DNA from: Chloroflexota bacterium | GTDB lineage: Bacteria; Chloroflexota; UBA6077; FW602-bin22; CADDYW01 | Assembly: GCA_021324795.1 (NCBI GenBank) | Contig: JAJPIK010000052.1 | Coordinates: 1-64,000, forward strand | Direction: 5' to 3' | Length of the DNA: 64,000 nucleotides | Shown here: piece after piece, positions 1 to 7,441 of the stretch | Position numbering within the stretch: the first letter of the stretch is position 1 | How the letters are laid out: the number at the start of each line of letters is the position of its first letter | The notes under the pieces: model-generated | The model's input: the letters and a program-made list of their open reading frames with translations, nothing else | Databases searched by the model: none | What the model was told of the DNA's origin: nothing | Made by a program: the position numbers and the translations under genes

Positions 1-107
1 CCATTCGTCGCTCGGCTACCTCACGCCGGCCGAGTTCGAGGCTGCCTATGCCCACTGACACAGGTTACGAATCCTCAAATGTGGTCCAAACTTTGGGGTT
101 CACTACA
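1..107 (+). mobile_element. right end of an IS3-family insertion sequence
   Basis: The transposase tail (2-58) is followed by a short non-coding stretch with GTGGTCCAAACTTTGGGG (81-98) and then TTCACTACA. This resembles the terminal inverted repeat of IS3-type elements, which end in CA. The likely boundary is the CA at 106-107 (CA at 101-102 is an alternative). The left end lies outside the window, so the target duplication cannot be checked. Confidence 0.55.
2..58 (+). pseudogene. C-terminal end of an IS3-family transposase (partial at window edge)
   Basis: The reading frame from base 2 encodes HSSLGYLTPAEFEAAYAH and then TGA. This matches the end of the rve (DDE integrase) domain of IS3-family OrfB transposases, where an R-P-H-S-S-L-G-Y-x-T-P-x-E-F block closes the protein. 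Only 18 codons are inside the window, so whether the transposase is intact cannot be judged. The element's right end lies a few dozen bases downstream. Confidence 0.8.
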
Positions 108-500
108 CCTACCCCAACCGAAACCCCAACAGCCACCGTTACCCCAAATCCGACTCTGATAGCTGCGCTGTTTGCCGCCGCAACCGAAGTGGCGAAGCCG
201 CCCTTTCAGACGACGTCGTTCGCCGTCAGGGCAGGCACCTACTACAGCTTCTCATTTCCGTTGGTCCAATCCGGATCGACGATCGAAATCCAGTTCACAA
301 CTACCGGCGGAAGCAACGACGTGAAGTTTGGCATTGAAGGCCCGACCGGCGCCTACGTCGTCGATGATGGCCGTGTTTACGGTACTCAAAGCGTGACCTA
401 CACGGTAGAGCAAACTGGGAGCTACAGGCTAATCTTCGACAACTCCTATTCGATCTTCACAAGTAAGGCAGTAATACTCAGGTACCGGGTGTATCAGTAG
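48..500 (+). pseudogene. 5'-truncated gene: Pro/Thr linker plus GOLD-like C-terminal domain
   Basis: The open frame starts inside the insertion-sequence end. Residues 1-20 are IS-derived, and the host-type sequence begins near residue 21 with a TPTPTETPTATVTPNPT linker. Residues about 55-150 look like an emp24/GOLD-type beta domain: an AGTYYSFSF strand, a GGSNDVKFGI segment, and the ending GSYRLIFDNSYSIFTSKAV. The parent was probably a secreted lipoprotein with an N-terminal signal and Pro/Thr tether, as in other Chloroflexota surface proteins. No signal peptide remains, so the insertion apparently removed the promoter and N-terminus. Fold assignment is by pattern recall. Confidence 0.55.
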
Positions 501-1075
501 ATGGCCGCTGCTGCCAGTGCGTGGGGGTCACGATTACCTGCGTAATAGGCTCCGCGACGTGTTATGCCCCGTGTTACAGCACTCCCGGCCAGCAAAGCGC
601 GCCCGAGCGTACTGCAGATCGATGCCTGAACGATGCCCGACACCACGCCAATATGCCGTTGGTTCACCATTATTGACGGGCAGGTGGTAGGGGTTCACCA
701 TCCCCTGGCCCACCCCGAACCTAGGTTTGGCCAGGGGTCGATACTGGGTGATCGTGTTCGGGGAAGGCTGTCGCTTGCCGGGCGGCAGGTCGAGATTGTG
801 TCGGCGGCTTTCCGCTGTGAACGCTTCGTGACGTGGGCACACGCCTGCATCGCGATGTGGAGGAGAGACGTGCCCGAGCCGTTTGGACACTACCTTGACG
901 TTAATTCCCGCTTCAGCGGTCGGAACTTTAACGTCGGTCTCGTGTTCAGGAAAGGGGTGCACGCACGCCGTGGATCAGTGGCTATACCAATTCGCGGAGC
1001 AAGGCTAACTTAGTATCCCTTGTAAGCTCTTGACTAAAATCGCAATATCGCCTATGTTGCGATAGGCTGGTAGGT
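501..1075. other. gene-poor decayed region
   Basis: No intact gene is convincing here. It contains a scrambled integrase remnant on the minus strand (listed separately), an inverted repeat at about 693-732 (CCCCTGGCC pairing with GGCCAGGGG), and paired ATCGCAA/TTGCGAT and GCCTAT/ATAGGC arms near 1038-1070. The longer plus-strand frame at 633-1013 is antisense to the remnant and shows no family features. Confidence 0.5.
790..962 (-). pseudogene. tyrosine recombinase (phage-type integrase) C-terminal remnant
   Basis: On the minus strand one frame reads AEAGINVKVVSKRLGHVS. After a frame change it continues HIAMQACAHVTKRSQRKAADTIS. Together these match the C-terminus of tyrosine integrases, in which an EAG-x-x-x-K-V-V-S-E-R-L-G-H block precedes the tyrosine helix (T-x-D-T-Y-A-H-V-T) and a Q-R-E-A-A tail. 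The catalytic tyrosine position now reads Cys (QACAHV), the R-H-T motif upstream is unreadable, and the frame is broken. It is therefore a dead fragment. No attachment site or tRNA gene is adjacent. Confidence 0.5.
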
Positions 1076-1423
1076 AGACGGGTCAATCTATACTTCGGAG
1101 GGCCGACGCTCCCTTCTCAGATTCCTGCGGTTCAGGCATATCCCAATCTGAAGCGCTTGCTCGAAGCCCAAGTTGATATGGTTTTCGCCGACCTTCGAAC
1201 GCTCCTTCGGCTCCCGATTCATGACCTGACTGGCTGCAACCTCACAGCGGGAGCCATGTTGTTCAATCTGATAGCTGGCAGTTCCGTCTGCTTCTTCGAG
1301 GCGAGCAAAGCGGGCCTCAAGAACGGTCGTGATCGCGGAAGGAGGTTTTGCACGCTAATTAACGACTTCTTCCCTCGGGAAGGTGAGAAACTCCCTGCCG
1401 AGGATATTGCAGAGACGATCTAA
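1076..1423 (+). CDS. unrecognised protein fragment, apparently cut by the IS630-type element
   Basis: The frame is open from 1076 and ends at a TAA at 1421-1423, exactly where the IS630-type element begins. Possible starts are the TTG at 1157 and the ATG at 1178; neither has a clear ribosome-binding site. The middle reads LTGCNLTAGAMLFNLIAGSS and then FEASKAGLKNGRDRGRRF. This looks like a small helical protein, but I cannot name its family. The stop codon is created at the element boundary, so the C-terminus is probably missing. Confidence 0.35.
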   Translation, partial: RRVNLYFGGPTLPSQIPAVQAYPNLKRLLEAQVDMVFADLRTLLRLPIHDLTGCNLTAGAMLFNLIAGSSVCFFEASKAGLKNGRDRGRRFCTLINDFFPREGEKLPAEDIAETI

Positions 1424-2166
1424 TGAGTAACAAGATCGGTAATCACATTATTTGAGCGCCTAGTGCTGGTTATTCGTCGCGGAGCGCTCGGCCAGCGGAA
1501 GAAGCCCATCTCATCCCAGAACAGCACCTCGACCTTCCCCGGTGTGGCCGCGGCTTCCCACAGACCGGCGAGCAGATGCGCCTCCTTGGTCCGATAGTCG
1601 GGTCCGGGCTATACTGCTAGACCCGCGCCGAGCGCAGCCTCAAATCAGCGTGTCGGAGAACACGCCAAACTCCACTCAGCGTATAGGCTCCCCGGTCCGT
1701 AAAGGTCGCGCGGATCGTGCGCAACGTCCACCGGCTGGGCGTGGGGCTCGTCGGGGTGACCGCGACCTCCTGGCGGGCCTCTTCGCCCGAACCATGCTGC
1801 AAGCGCGCGAGCAAGTGTGCGCGGCGCTCAAAGAGACCTCCGACGCCGACCGCCGTGGCGTCGGCCGATCAAACCGACGATACCCGAGCGTTCATAGGCG
1901 GTCAGCCAGCCGTAAACGCTATCCGGGGCGCGCCTCCTCAGCAGACCTTGTTGGGCGCCCCAGTGGGGGCTGTGTCCGTCGGCAATCTTCAGGATTGCCG
2001 CACAGCGCTCGCGCATGTCCGGTCGCCGATGGTGGTCTCGACACTCCGTCAATGCCTGTCGCTGCTCTGCGGTCAACACAATGGTTCGTCGTTGAGCCAT
2101 CTCGTTCCTTTCTTGACGATCTGACTCAACTACACCATTACCGATCTTGCTTGTCAAAGTTCATTA
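1421..2166 (-). mobile_element. internally deleted IS630-type insertion sequence
   Basis: Both ends carry inverted copies of CAAGATCGGTAAT: 1431-1443 direct and 2137-2149 as the complement. They are flanked outward by TAATGA (1421) and TCATTA (2161-2166), consistent with TA-target insertion by the IS630/Tc1 group. The enclosed transposase is on the minus strand and is broken. At about 746 bp the element is shorter than a full IS630 copy because the 3' part of the transposase is absent. Confidence 0.6.
1465..2100 (-). pseudogene. IS630-family transposase, frameshifted and 3'-truncated
   Basis: The start is the ATG at 2100 (MAQRRTIVLTAEQRQ). The first segment, to about 1828, is the N-terminal helix-turn-helix region (MRERCAAILKIADGHS, then SVYGWLTAYERSGIVGLIGR). 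A second frame (1814-1617) continues YTLSGVWRVLRHADLRLRSARV, followed by an in-frame TAG where CAG is expected. A third frame carries YRTKEAHLLAGLWEAA and VEVLFWDEMGFFRWP, which includes one DDE-domain acidic motif. The rest of the DDE domain is missing. At least two frameshifts, a nonsense codon and a 3' deletion mean it cannot make transposase. Confidence 0.7.
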
Positions 2167-2262
2167 GGACAGGCGCCCATTTATTGGGGTAGAGAGATGG
2201 AGGAAATGCGGCGGTAGGGATTGGGAGTACCGCCTTCCAGGCGGCGCTCCCAGTCTGCCCCC

Positions 2263-3363
2263 TCACATCCCAAGCCTCTCCTCGACTGCCCTCACCAGCT
2301 TTGTATAGCCATTAATGAAGATCGTTCGGAAAAGATCCAACGGCCCGTAGCTCTTGTACTCGTCGGGTGCTAGACCGTCTTCAGCGATGGCTTGGCGGAA
2401 TGCAGGCAACTTCTCGCTTAGCTCCGCCACCACGTCCGGCGGGGCGGGTACCTCCAGGCGGGACACCACTGGACCGTCCAGGTCGACGAGCGTCCGGACG
2501 ATGTCCGGGTTGAGCGTCACGTGCATGTTGCCGCCGACCATCTCGGTAAAGTGGCTCGGGTGGAGCGCGCCGCCGCCGAGCATGGTCCCCTCGTAGCCTC
2601 GCTCGGTGAAGACGCGGTATTGCTCGTGGGCGACCGCCCAGCCGGCTTGAGCGAGAATGTCGGGGCGGATGGCGATCCCCTCGCGCTGGACGAATTCGGA
2701 CATGTAGCGATCGAAGATCCCGGTGATGTGGGTAACGTAGAAGGGCGGGTGATAGCCGCTCTTCTGCGCGGCACGCCGATACCGTTCGCAGACGTCGATG
2801 GTCTGGGCAATAGTGAAGACCTCAGTGGCACAGACCGGCACGTTACGCGCGACCAACGCCTCGATCGCGGCGAGACCGGCGGGGACGGCCGGGATCTTGG
2901 CCATGAAGTTCGGGCCTAGCTTGCTCGCGCGAAGCATCTCCCCCACGATTTGGTCCGGGTCATCGTCTTTGCGTGGATCCCCCTGGATCGTGACAAAGCC
3001 CTCGGTGCCACCGCTCCGCTCATAGAGCGGAAGAAATATCTCCATGATCCGCTGAGTAGCCCGATGATAGACACGCTCGGCCGCGACGTCGACATCTCGC
3101 GTCTCGCGGACGACACTGGTGATGACACCTTGAATGTACTCGGACTCGACGTCCAGCAGTCGGGCACCGTAGGTGGGATTCGTCGTACAGCTTACCGCTC
3201 CCGCCTCGATTGCCTCGCGCGCTTCCTGCAACGTCGGGAGATTGATCCACATGCGCGTCGGCGTCTCGCGCGCCACGCGATGGAAGTATGCGGTAGGCAG
3301 GGCTCGCTCCTCCCATCGGTCTTGCGTTTGGAGCGCGACACTCCCTTGTTCTCGCTCTGGCAC
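2263..3363 (-). CDS. tal: transaldolase-family protein
   Basis: This 366-residue protein belongs to the transaldolase/fructose-6-phosphate aldolase family, a class I aldolase TIM barrel of the non-oxidative pentose phosphate pathway. Visible family features are the CTTNPTY segment (about residues 59-65), the lysine in FMAKIPAVPAGLAAIEAL that would form the Schiff base, and a terminal helix FINGYTKLVRAVEERL. KIPAV replaces the more usual KIPAT, so substrate range may differ. The start is the GTG at 3363, chosen because AAGGAG lies 7 nt upstream. The gene stands alone. A short C-terminal gene remnant ends 17 nt before it, suggesting it once followed another gene in an operon. Confidence 0.85.
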   Translation of the reverse strand: MPEREQGSVALQTQDRWEERALPTAYFHRVARETPTRMWINLPTLQEAREAIEAGAVSCTTNPTYGARLLDVESEYIQGVITSVVRETRDVDVAAERVYHRATQRIMEIFLPLYERSGGTEGFVTIQGDPRKDDDPDQIVGEMLRASKLGPNFMAKIPAVPAGLAAIEALVARNVPVCATEVFTIAQTIDVCERYRRAAQKSGYHPPFYVTHITGIFDRYMSEFVQREGIAIRPDILAQAGWAVAHEQYRVFTERGYEGTMLGGGALHPSHFTEMVGGNMHVTLNPDIVRTLVDLDGPVVSRLEVPAPPDVVAELSEKLPAFRQAIAEDGLAPDEYKSYGPLDLFRTIFINGYTKLVRAVEERLGM

Positions 3364-3380
3364 TTGGACACTCCTTCTGC

Positions 3381-3480
3381 CTACTGATTAATCAGTTTGG
3401 CACCTTCGGCTAACAAGTCGTTGAGCTTGGGCGTGATCTCCTTGAAAGCCTCGGAAACTTTCTTCTTTTGGGGATCACAC
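3381..3480 (-). pseudogene. possible 3' remnant of an upstream gene
   Basis: Directly upstream of the transaldolase a minus-strand frame ends KKKVSEAFKEITPKLNDLLAEGAKLINQ-stop (written here in full only as its last residues). The amphipathic helical composition looks like a genuine protein C-terminus, while the residues before it look non-coding. It may be the tail of a gene lost by deletion. The family cannot be named. Confidence 0.3.
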
Positions 3481-3566
3481 GGCTGACTGCCTATGTCTCT
3501 GTCATCGAGTATACCTTGCGTGCATATCACGCGCAATGGGTCTAGTGCGGAAAATCTAGGACCCAA

Positions 3567-3846
3567 GTCAACGCCGGTATGCTCCCGTGATCACCGGTCA
3601 TGCCAGCCTAGAAGTCGCTCGATCGCTTTCAGGTCCAAGATCGAAAAGGAGCTTTCACGCGCGAGGCACCAGTGCAACCCGCGGATCTGCCCCCGATTGT
3701 CGAGACGCACCGGTCAAGTCTGCATGAAAAAAATGATCATTTGTTCAGAGAACGTTGAAGCAACGTTAACGTCAGCTTTAGCTCGATCGGAGATGCTGAA
3801 GAGGCAATAAAAACGAACAACGATCGCTAGACGACGAAGGAGCATT
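3567..3846. other. intergenic region, partly AT-rich
   Basis: No convincing gene is seen. The stretch 3725-3800 is more AT-rich and contains AACGTT repeated at short spacing (about 3751-3767). It probably carries the promoter of the zinc-ribbon gene, but no clear -35/-10 pair could be assigned. Confidence 0.4.
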
Positions 3847-4077
3847 ATGATCTGGGTTAGCAAAACGCTTGACTTGCTTCATTCGCTTGGCATCAATCTT
3901 CTTGCCCACTTCATTGCCACGGAAAGATCGTGCCCACATTGCGCGGGGACGGAGTTTGTCCCCTATCGCGGGCTAAACGATGGTGGGCCTGCTGACGACT
4001 GCGTTGACTACATCTGTACACGCTGTGGACTTGATCTTCCCCAAGGCTACTTCTACCCCTGGGACCTTCTAGGCTGA
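3847..4077 (+). CDS. small zinc-ribbon protein, function unknown
   Basis: A 76-residue protein with two cysteine pairs, CPHC (about residues 30-33) and CTRC (about 58-61), that should bind one zinc ion in a ribbon fold. The N-terminus (TLDLLHSLGINLLAHFI) is a hydrophobic or amphipathic helix, and the tail is LPQGYFYPWDLLG. The start is well supported: AAGGAG lies about 7 nt before ATG. It stands 61 bp upstream of the SIR2-like gene on the same strand, so the two could be co-transcribed. I do not recognise the family, and zinc binding is inferred only from cysteine spacing. Confidence 0.6.
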   Translation: MIWVSKTLDLLHSLGINLLAHFIATERSCPHCAGTEFVPYRGLNDGGPADDCVDYICTRCGLDLPQGYFYPWDLLG

Positions 4078-4138
4078 GCCGAGCAATCTGGCTCGGCCTG
4101 CCAGTCTGCTGGTCCTGGTAGGCGATGCCTTAATAACG

Positions 4139-5071
4139 TTGCCGGAGTATGCGCGAGTGAGGACAAAAACAATAGGACATCTCATTCTCAATCAACCCGG
4201 TCACCCCCAAAACCATCTGCTGGACCTGCTCACCCAAGAACTACGAAAACGAAGGCTCGTCCTCTTCATCGGCGCCGGGGTCTCCAAAGACGCCGGTTTA
4301 CCTCTTTGGAACGAGCTAGTGACGCCACTCCGAGAGAGCCTGGCACTCCCCCCCAGCACTGATGCCATCGAGGTCGCACAACGTTACGTCAATGCGCACG
4401 GCCGGCTCGCTCTCGTGAAGTACCTCGAAGTGACGCTTGGCCGATGTGAGGTTCCCGGCCCAATGCACGATGCCCTGGCCCAGCTTCCGGTGTCCGTCGT
4501 CGTCACCACGAACTACGATCAGTTGCTTGAGCGTGCGTTCGAGCGGCGAGGTGATCAGCCAGTGGTGATCGCCCGGGATTCTGATCTCACCCACCTCATC
4601 AAGGATCCATCAATTCACGACCATCGCCGACCGGTGGTCGTCAAGCTCCACGGCTGTCTCTCGGAGCCGGATACCATCGTGATGACCCGTGACGACTACC
4701 TCGCTTACCCGAGCCAGCACCAAGCAATGATTGCCTGCCTGCAACGGCTGCTCCTCACCCAAACTTTTCTCTTCGTCGGGTTCAGCCTGACCGATTGCAA
4801 TTTCTGGGCGATTCACCGCCGCATCCGAGCGGATCTTCGCCAATCGGCAAGCCGCGCCTTCCTGCTTGATGCAGTGAGACGGCCAGTTTGGATCATCGAA
4901 AAGTGGCGATCACAAGGGGTCGAGACGCTTTTCTTTAAGGATTTCGACGCAAAGCTCACCTTCATCCGCCGCCTGGCGCAGCAAACGGTAACACAAGCAA
5001 ATACATCTGGTTCGGCTCACTTGCCGCTCGTTTGGGGCCACGAACCGTTGGCGACGACTACCCCCCGGTAA
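4139..5071 (+). CDS. SIR2-like domain protein (candidate NADase or defence protein)
   Basis: This 310-residue protein has the SIR2_2-type Rossmann fold. Visible are FIGAGVSKDAGLPLWNEL (about residues 43-60; NAD-binding GAGxS), TTNYDQLLERAF (about 123-134), VVKLHGCLSEPDTIVMTRDDY (about 167-187) and FVGFSLTDCNFW (about 212-223). Proteins of this group often act as NAD-depleting effectors in anti-phage systems, usually with a sensor partner. Here only a SIR2 domain and short flanks are present, and no helicase, Argonaute or STAND gene is adjacent. The annotated start is TTG at 4139; a GTG at 4157 is an alternative. Its 3' end overlaps the convergent murJ by 14 bp. Confidence 0.75.
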   Translation: MPEYARVRTKTIGHLILNQPGHPQNHLLDLLTQELRKRRLVLFIGAGVSKDAGLPLWNELVTPLRESLALPPSTDAIEVAQRYVNAHGRLALVKYLEVTLGRCEVPGPMHDALAQLPVSVVVTTNYDQLLERAFERRGDQPVVIARDSDLTHLIKDPSIHDHRRPVVVKLHGCLSEPDTIVMTRDDYLAYPSQHQAMIACLQRLLLTQTFLFVGFSLTDCNFWAIHRRIRADLRQSASRAFLLDAVRRPVWIIEKWRSQGVETLFFKDFDAKLTFIRRLAQQTVTQANTSGSAHLPLVWGHEPLATTTPR

Positions 5072-6611
5072 CCGGCACCAGCCGCTTGCGCACTAACCCG
5101 GGAAGTGCCTGCACTTCTTCCACGCCAAGGGCGAAGAGGACGCCGAGGTACACCACGGCGGTCGCAACCGCGCCGCTCACGACGTAAAGGGTTAACCCCA
5201 CCAGGCCACCGGGTGACGGAACGACACGGACGAGCATCAAACCGACGACTGCGGCTACCAGCCCGGCCCCCAGGGCCTGAAGGGTCGTGCTCACCACACC
5301 CAAGCCCCGGAGCGAGCCAATCGAGCGCCAGAGCAGCACGAGCAGCACCACCGCGTGCAGGCTATTCTGGAACGTGTTCGCGAGAATCAGCCCCGCGAGC
5401 CCAAGGTGTGCCGGGTAGATCAACGCTAAGGCGCTCACGAGGTAAACACAAACCCCGCCCAAGCCAACGAGCATTGGCGTGACGGTATTCTTTCGAGCAT
5501 AAAAGGCATAGACTAACAACTGATCGATCGCGACAAAAGGCAGTTGCGGCGCGTACAGGACAAAAGCTGACGCGGTCAACCCGGTGGCAGAGGCATCGAA
5601 CGCGCCGTGCTGAAAAAGCAAACGAATCACTGGCTCGCGAAATGCAAGCAAGAAGGCCCCCGCTGGAACGATTGCCAACAAAGCGAGCCGCAGTCCTAGG
5701 CTCAGGGTATGGCGGAATCCGGGACCATCGTCGACCAACCGCGAGAGAATGGGCAAAACCGCTAGCGAAGCCGCCGTCGCGACTAGCCCTAAAGGTAACT
5801 GAATGAGGAAAGTAGCATAGCGCATGATCGCCACGCTGTCCTGGCCGGTGGCCCAGGCCAGATTACGATCGATTGCCACGCCGACCTCCGTGACCACGAG
5901 TCCGGCTGCGACCGGGGCGTATAAACGAAGGATTCTCCGTACGGCCGGATGCCCAAGGTCGATCCCCAATCGGATAGGGATGCCGACCAGTCCAGGCGCC
6001 ACGGCGACGCACTGCAGAAATGCCCCGACCATCACGCCGATCGCCATGCTCGTGGGACCAAGCGCACGGTGCAGCAGCAGCATCGTCGCGACCATGCCTC
6101 CGTTGTAGAGAGCAATCGCAAACGCCGGAATCGCGGTCCAGCGCCGCGCATAACAAACCGCGGCGGTGACTCCGGACAGCCCGAGAAAGAGCAGGGAGGG
6201 AATGACCAGCTTCAGGAAACCAACGGTCAGGGGTGCTGCGACCGGATCGCTTGTCGCGCCGAGCATACTGGCAAGAGGCCAGGCCGCCGTGACGAGAACG
6301 GCGACTAGGAGCGCCAATAGAAGGAAGGCGCCGGTGAGCAGTGTCCCGACAATTCGGCCCAACTCGGCGCGGTCTGGATCATCACTGTAGCCACTCAGGA
6401 CCGGAATGAGCGCTGCGCTGACCGCCCCGCCGACCAAAAGGTCATAAAACATCGTCGGAACGGCAGTCGCCGTCTGAAATGACGAGGTGACGACGCTAAT
6501 GCTAAAGAGGCTCGCGATGACCTGCTCGCGGAATAAGCCGAGAATTCGACTAAGCAAGTTACCGAGTAAGAGCAATGTCGCCGCGGTGACGATGTGTCGA
6601 CGCTGAGTCAC
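5058..6611 (-). CDS. murJ: lipid II flippase MurJ
   Basis: A 517-residue polytopic membrane protein of the MurJ/MviN branch of the MOP exporter superfamily, which flips lipid-linked peptidoglycan precursor across the plasma membrane. Length and hydrophobic pattern fit about 14 membrane helices. The N-terminus LLLLGNLLSRILGLFREQVIA and the following YDLLVGGAVSAALIPVLSGY segment are the most typical MurJ blocks. The start codon overlaps the stop of the upstream nucleotidyltransferase gene by 4 bp, implying translational coupling. The 3' end overlaps the convergent SIR2-like gene by 14 bp. A specialised O-antigen-type flippase is less likely, given length and conservation. Confidence 0.88.
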   Translation of the reverse strand: MTQRRHIVTAATLLLLGNLLSRILGLFREQVIASLFSISVVTSSFQTATAVPTMFYDLLVGGAVSAALIPVLSGYSDDPDRAELGRIVGTLLTGAFLLLALLVAVLVTAAWPLASMLGATSDPVAAPLTVGFLKLVIPSLLFLGLSGVTAAVCYARRWTAIPAFAIALYNGGMVATMLLLHRALGPTSMAIGVMVGAFLQCVAVAPGLVGIPIRLGIDLGHPAVRRILRLYAPVAAGLVVTEVGVAIDRNLAWATGQDSVAIMRYATFLIQLPLGLVATAASLAVLPILSRLVDDGPGFRHTLSLGLRLALLAIVPAGAFLLAFREPVIRLLFQHGAFDASATGLTASAFVLYAPQLPFVAIDQLLVYAFYARKNTVTPMLVGLGGVCVYLVSALALIYPAHLGLAGLILANTFQNSLHAVVLLVLLWRSIGSLRGLGVVSTTLQALGAGLVAAVVGLMLVRVVPSPGGLVGLTLYVVSGAVATAVVYLGVLFALGVEEVQALPGLVRKRLVPVTGG

Positions 6612-7090
6612 GGCGAGCGACGGCGAATGAGATCGATCAGAGTCGTTGTCGAATGTCCCTCGACCAGGGGGACTAACTCGACCCGCGCACCGAGTCGTTC
6701 GGCGACGAGGCTTTCTGGCAGAGGACGGGCACCGGGACCATAATCGGCGCCTTTCACGTAGACGTCCGGGCGCAAATCTTCGACGAGTGTCTCGGCCGTC
6801 GACTCGTCAAAGATTGTCACCAGATCCACCCAGCGCAAAGCGGCCAAGAGCTCGGCCCGCTCGGCCTCGGGAACAAGCGGGCGGTCTGGTCCCTTGAGCT
6901 GTCGCACCGAGGCATCCGAGTTGATGCCGACTACCAATCGACCAAACGATCGCGCGGCCTGCAAGTAGCGTGCGTGTCCGAGGTGAAGCAAATCGAAGCA
7001 TCCATTGGTCAGCACGACCTTCTGTCCTGCCCGGCGCCAGCGCATGCACTGACGCACGGCTTGCTCGCGCGTCATGACCCGTGAAGTCAT
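6608..7090 (-). CDS. rfaE2: RfaE2/HldE-like nucleotidyltransferase
   Basis: A cytidylyltransferase-fold enzyme of about 160 residues. The signature TNGCFDLLHLGHARYLQAA contains the HxGH nucleotide-binding motif, and GHSTTTLIDLIR near the end corresponds to the ISTT-type C-terminal motif of D-glycero-beta-D-manno-heptose-1-phosphate adenylyltransferases. VKGADY in the middle is also typical. The likely reaction is ADP-activation of a heptose or related sugar phosphate for surface glycans. The start at 7090 is chosen because AAGGAG lies just upstream; an in-frame ATG at 7105 precedes that site. No kinase (rfaE1) or GmhA gene is visible in the window. It is coupled to murJ. Confidence 0.8.
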   Translation of the reverse strand: MTSRVMTREQAVRQCMRWRRAGQKVVLTNGCFDLLHLGHARYLQAARSFGRLVVGINSDASVRQLKGPDRPLVPEAERAELLAALRWVDLVTIFDESTAETLVEDLRPDVYVKGADYGPGARPLPESLVAERLGARVELVPLVEGHSTTTLIDLIRRRSP

Positions 7091-7189
7091 TACTCTCCTT
7101 ACCATCCAAGCGCCCTAGTGCCGAAAAAGGAGATCGGGAGGCACCTCCGAACCCCGACTCTATTCAGAGCACTAGTCAGTCGTCACTGT

Positions 7190-7218
7190 ATTCTACCCTA
7201 TCGGAAGCGACCGGTCGA
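7190..7218 (-). promoter_or_regulatory. candidate promoter for rfaE2-murJ
   Basis: Read on the minus strand: TCGACC, a 17-nt spacer, then TAGAAT. The -10 matches consensus at 5 of 6 positions and the -35 at 4 of 6. It lies about 100 bp upstream of the nucleotidyltransferase start and is divergent from the S1-gene promoter. Confidence 0.45.
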
Positions 7219-7273
7219 CGCACATGCGACTTACTTTGGCAGGTAGATAGGTCGGTTGGTCGGTCGGATTTCC

Positions 7274-7302
7274 TTGTCAGCTCCGGACCGCTCTGGTATA
7301 AT
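7274..7302 (+). promoter_or_regulatory. promoter of the S1-domain gene
   Basis: TTGTCA at 7274-7279, a 17-nt spacer and a perfect TATAAT at 7297-7302 form a near-consensus housekeeping sigma-factor promoter. Transcription would start about 130 nt before the start codon. The rest of the 7106-7441 intergenic space shows no gene. Confidence 0.75.
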
Positions 7303-7441
7303 GGCTTCGCTGGGGAGTAGGGTTTGCCCGAGCTGTGTCGTGTTCGATTGCGCTGGCGTGAGATTCTGCCACCGGGTGGTCGAAGAGAAAATCTGCTCAA
7401 TTGAATAGTCGCAGTCGAACGGCAGACCCCAGGGAGCACCA

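Noticed and set aside
633-1013. Plus-strand 126-residue frame
   Set aside because: It is antisense to the integrase remnant, has no ribosome-binding site and no recognisable features.
1542-2192. Plus-strand 216-residue frame over the IS630-type element
   Set aside because: It is the antisense shadow of the broken transposase and has arginine-rich random composition.
3493-3810. Plus-strand 105-residue frame before the zinc-ribbon gene
   Set aside because: Composition changes along its length, there is no start signal, and it overlaps the gene remnant on the other strand.
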